9,101 bases of DNA, from contig JBELMB010000205.1 in the NCBI GenBank assembly GCA_042088665.1, positions 1 to 9,101 on the forward strand, written 5' to 3'. A program made the translations under genes and the position numbers. This document shows positions 8,185-9,101 of the stretch, in pieces. Below the pieces are notes generated by a model. That model saw only the letters and a program-made list of their open reading frames with translations. It did no database searches and was not told the DNA's origin. Each line of letters begins with the position of its first letter. Positions within the stretch are counted from its first letter, which is position 1. Source of the stretch: JBELMB01 sp042088665. Lineage in GTDB: Bacteria; Pseudomonadota; Alphaproteobacteria; Rhodobacterales; Rhodobacteraceae.

Positions 8185-8215
8185 GGCAGACAGGCGGGCG
8201 ACCGCCAAACCTGCC
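8185..8215 (+). other. Hairpin with GCGA tetraloop in divergent region
   Basis: GGCAG (8185-8189) pairs with CTGCC (8211-8215), and GGCGG (8193-8197) pairs with CCGCC (8202-8206), with an internal loop of 3 by 4 bases between them and GCGA at the tip, a GNRA-type tetraloop if transcribed from the + strand. It has no T tract. It could be a structured leader element or a chance G/C-rich inverted repeat; no function is assigned. Confidence 0.3.
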
Positions 8216-8282
8216 GCGAATTACCCCCTGAACACCTATGGATAAAGCCCATCGTCAGCCCCCGAAATCCCTCTGGACATTT

Positions 8283-8294
8283 CTGTCTAGACAG
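8283..8294. promoter_or_regulatory. Putative GntR/HutC-type operator palindrome
   Basis: CTGTCTAGACAG is a perfect 12-bp palindrome, 56 bp before the methyltransferase ATG. Its core GTCTAGAC fits the GT-N-TA-N-AC pattern known for operators of the HutC subfamily of GntR regulators, and is the same core as in DasR sites. It overlaps a possible promoter -35 element, a placement expected of a repressor site. The regulator is not in the window, so the assignment rests on pattern and position only. Confidence 0.4.
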
Positions 8295-8316
8295 GGGTCC
8301 CCGGCGCGACTACCGT
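8288..8316 (+). promoter_or_regulatory. Possible promoter of the mttB-like gene
   Basis: TAGACA (8288-8293) matches the -35 consensus TTGACA in five of six positions. After a 17-bp spacer, TACCGT (8311-8316) is a poor -10 match. Initiation would fall near 8323 and leave a leader of about 28 bases. The -35 lies within the palindrome at 8283-8294. Weak -10 elements are common in alphaproteobacteria, but this remains a guess. Confidence 0.25.
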
Positions 8317-8350
8317 GCCGAAATACGTTCTCATCCGCGAGTTGGAGCCC

Positions 8351-9101
8351 ATGTCAGAGCGTCTCGCCGACCCCGCCACGCGCCGCAAACGCCGCCGGAA
8401 CGCACCGCCCAAACCCGGTGCCTTGCCCCGTGCCACAAACCACCACCGCCTGCGCCACAGCTTCACCCCGCAGGGAGCGTTTTCCGAAGACCGTATCGAG
8501 GCGATCCATGACACCGCCATGCGCGTGCTCGAAGAATTGGGGCTCAAGGTGCTGCTGCCCGAAGCGCGTGAGATCTTTCGCGCCGCCGGGGCACGGGTTG
8601 ACGGGGACATGGTGTTCATCGGCCGCGACATCGTGGCTGACAGTCTTGCGCAGGCGCCGCGCTCCTTCGAGTTGCATGGCGGCGCGCAGGCACGGGCGCG
8701 GGACCTGACGATGGAACTGGGCACGCTGGCCTTTCAATCCGGCGCGGGGGCACCCAACGCCACCGACCTGAAACGCGGTCGTCGCCCCGGCGTCATGCGC
8801 GACACCGAGGAACTGACAAAGCTGGTGCAACGCTTTGACGCGATCCAGATGCTGTCGCCCGGCGTGGAACCGCAGGACATCGCCCCAGAGATCCGGCACC
8901 TGCTGTTTACCCGGATGCAATTGGTGGAAAGCGACAAGATCCCCTTTGTGTTTTCCCGCGGGACCGGGCAGGTGATGGATTGCTTTGAAATGGTCGCCGG
9001 GATGCGCGATCTGTCCGACGCGGATTTCCAGACGCAGCCCCATTGCTACACGATCATCAACACCAATTCGCCCCGCCAGATCGACATTCCCATGGCGCAG
9101 G
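8351..9101 (+). CDS. Trimethylamine methyltransferase (MttB) family protein, 5' part
   Basis: The first 250 residues of a protein usually about 500 residues long; the frame is open at the right edge. Members transfer a methyl group from a quaternary or tertiary amine to a corrinoid protein. Archaeal MttB uses pyrrolysine and trimethylamine, while most bacterial relatives lack pyrrolysine and act on glycine betaine or similar compounds. Seen here: a basic start (RRKRRRN), then a helix (IEAIHDTAMRVLEELGLKVL), PEAREIFRAAGARVDGDMV, SGAGAPNATDLKRGRRPG, IRHLL and INTNSPRQIDIPMAQ, all in family order. The amber/pyrrolysine position would lie in the missing C-terminal half; no in-frame TAG occurs in the visible part. 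GGAG at 8344-8347 is only 3 bases from the ATG, which is short; an in-frame GTG at 8315 would add 12 residues but has no good ribosome binding site. The substrate cannot be inferred; a cobalamin-binding protein gene downstream would support the corrinoid role. Confidence 0.88.
   Translation, partial: MSERLADPATRRKRRRNAPPKPGALPRATNHHRLRHSFTPQGAFSEDRIEAIHDTAMRVLEELGLKVLLPEAREIFRAAGARVDGDMVFIGRDIVADSLAQAPRSFELHGGAQARARDLTMELGTLAFQSGAGAPNATDLKRGRRPGVMRDTEELTKLVQRFDAIQMLSPGVEPQDIAPEIRHLLFTRMQLVESDKIPFVFSRGTGQVMDCFEMVAGMRDLSDADFQTQPHCYTIINTNSPRQIDIPMAQ

Larger units (their letters stand above)
7967..8350. other. Divergent regulatory region between tamA and mttB-like gene
   Basis: 384 bp separate the preferred tamA start from the methyltransferase gene, or 237 bp if tamA starts at 8113. 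The region should carry promoters for both directions. It contains a perfect palindrome at 8283-8294 and a hairpin at 8185-8215, listed separately. On the tamA strand a weak pair, TTGCCC (8143-8148) and TGCAGT (8119-8124) with an 18-bp spacer, could start transcription near 8112. That would favour the downstream GTG of tamA, but the match is poor. No small gene was recognised. Confidence 0.5.

Overview
The window looks like chromosomal DNA of an alphaproteobacterium, most likely of the Rhodobacterales/Roseobacter group. This is inferred from the high G+C content, the strong G/C third-position bias, and the style of the proteins: a TamA/TamB pair with a very large TamB, a gentisate pathway operon, and a non-pyrrolysine-type MttB-family methyltransferase. 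No tRNA, rRNA, CRISPR array, integrase or insertion sequence was found.

Left end, + strand (2-1239): the 3' part of a gentisate 1,2-dioxygenase-like bicupin protein. It overlaps by 4 bp (ATGA) a small gene that resembles the DinB/MDMPI-type maleylpyruvate isomerases. Together they fit two consecutive steps of gentisate catabolism: ring opening to maleylpyruvate, then isomerisation to fumarylpyruvate. The isomerase-like protein appears to lack some of the metal ligands known in the mycothiol-dependent enzyme, so its function is less certain.

1240-1682: a 443-bp gap between convergent transcription units, somewhat richer in A/T, with small repeats and inverted repeats but no gene I can support.

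Middle, - strand (1683-7966, possibly to 8113): tamA followed by tamB, translationally coupled through a TGATG junction. TamA is an Omp85-family outer-membrane barrel with POTRA domains. TamB is a 1487-residue periplasm-spanning beta-rich protein with a C-terminal TamB (DUF490) domain. They form the translocation and assembly module of the cell envelope. TamB contains four recognisable copies of a unit of about 95 residues centred on a D-P-(L/V/F)-L-(A/R)-G motif.

7967-8350: the divergent region between tamA and the right-hand gene. It contains a 12-bp perfect palindrome with a GTCTAGAC core that looks like a GntR/HutC-type operator, and a separate hairpin capped by a GCGA tetraloop.

Right end, + strand (8351-9101, open at the edge): the N-terminal 250 residues of a trimethylamine methyltransferase (MttB) family protein. 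Its substrate cannot be told from the fragment.

Overall this is a mostly ordinary core region (envelope biogenesis flanked by two catabolic genes). I do not see a clear new system. The points most worth checking are the divergent isomerase-like protein, the putative operator in front of the methyltransferase gene, and the internal repeats of TamB.
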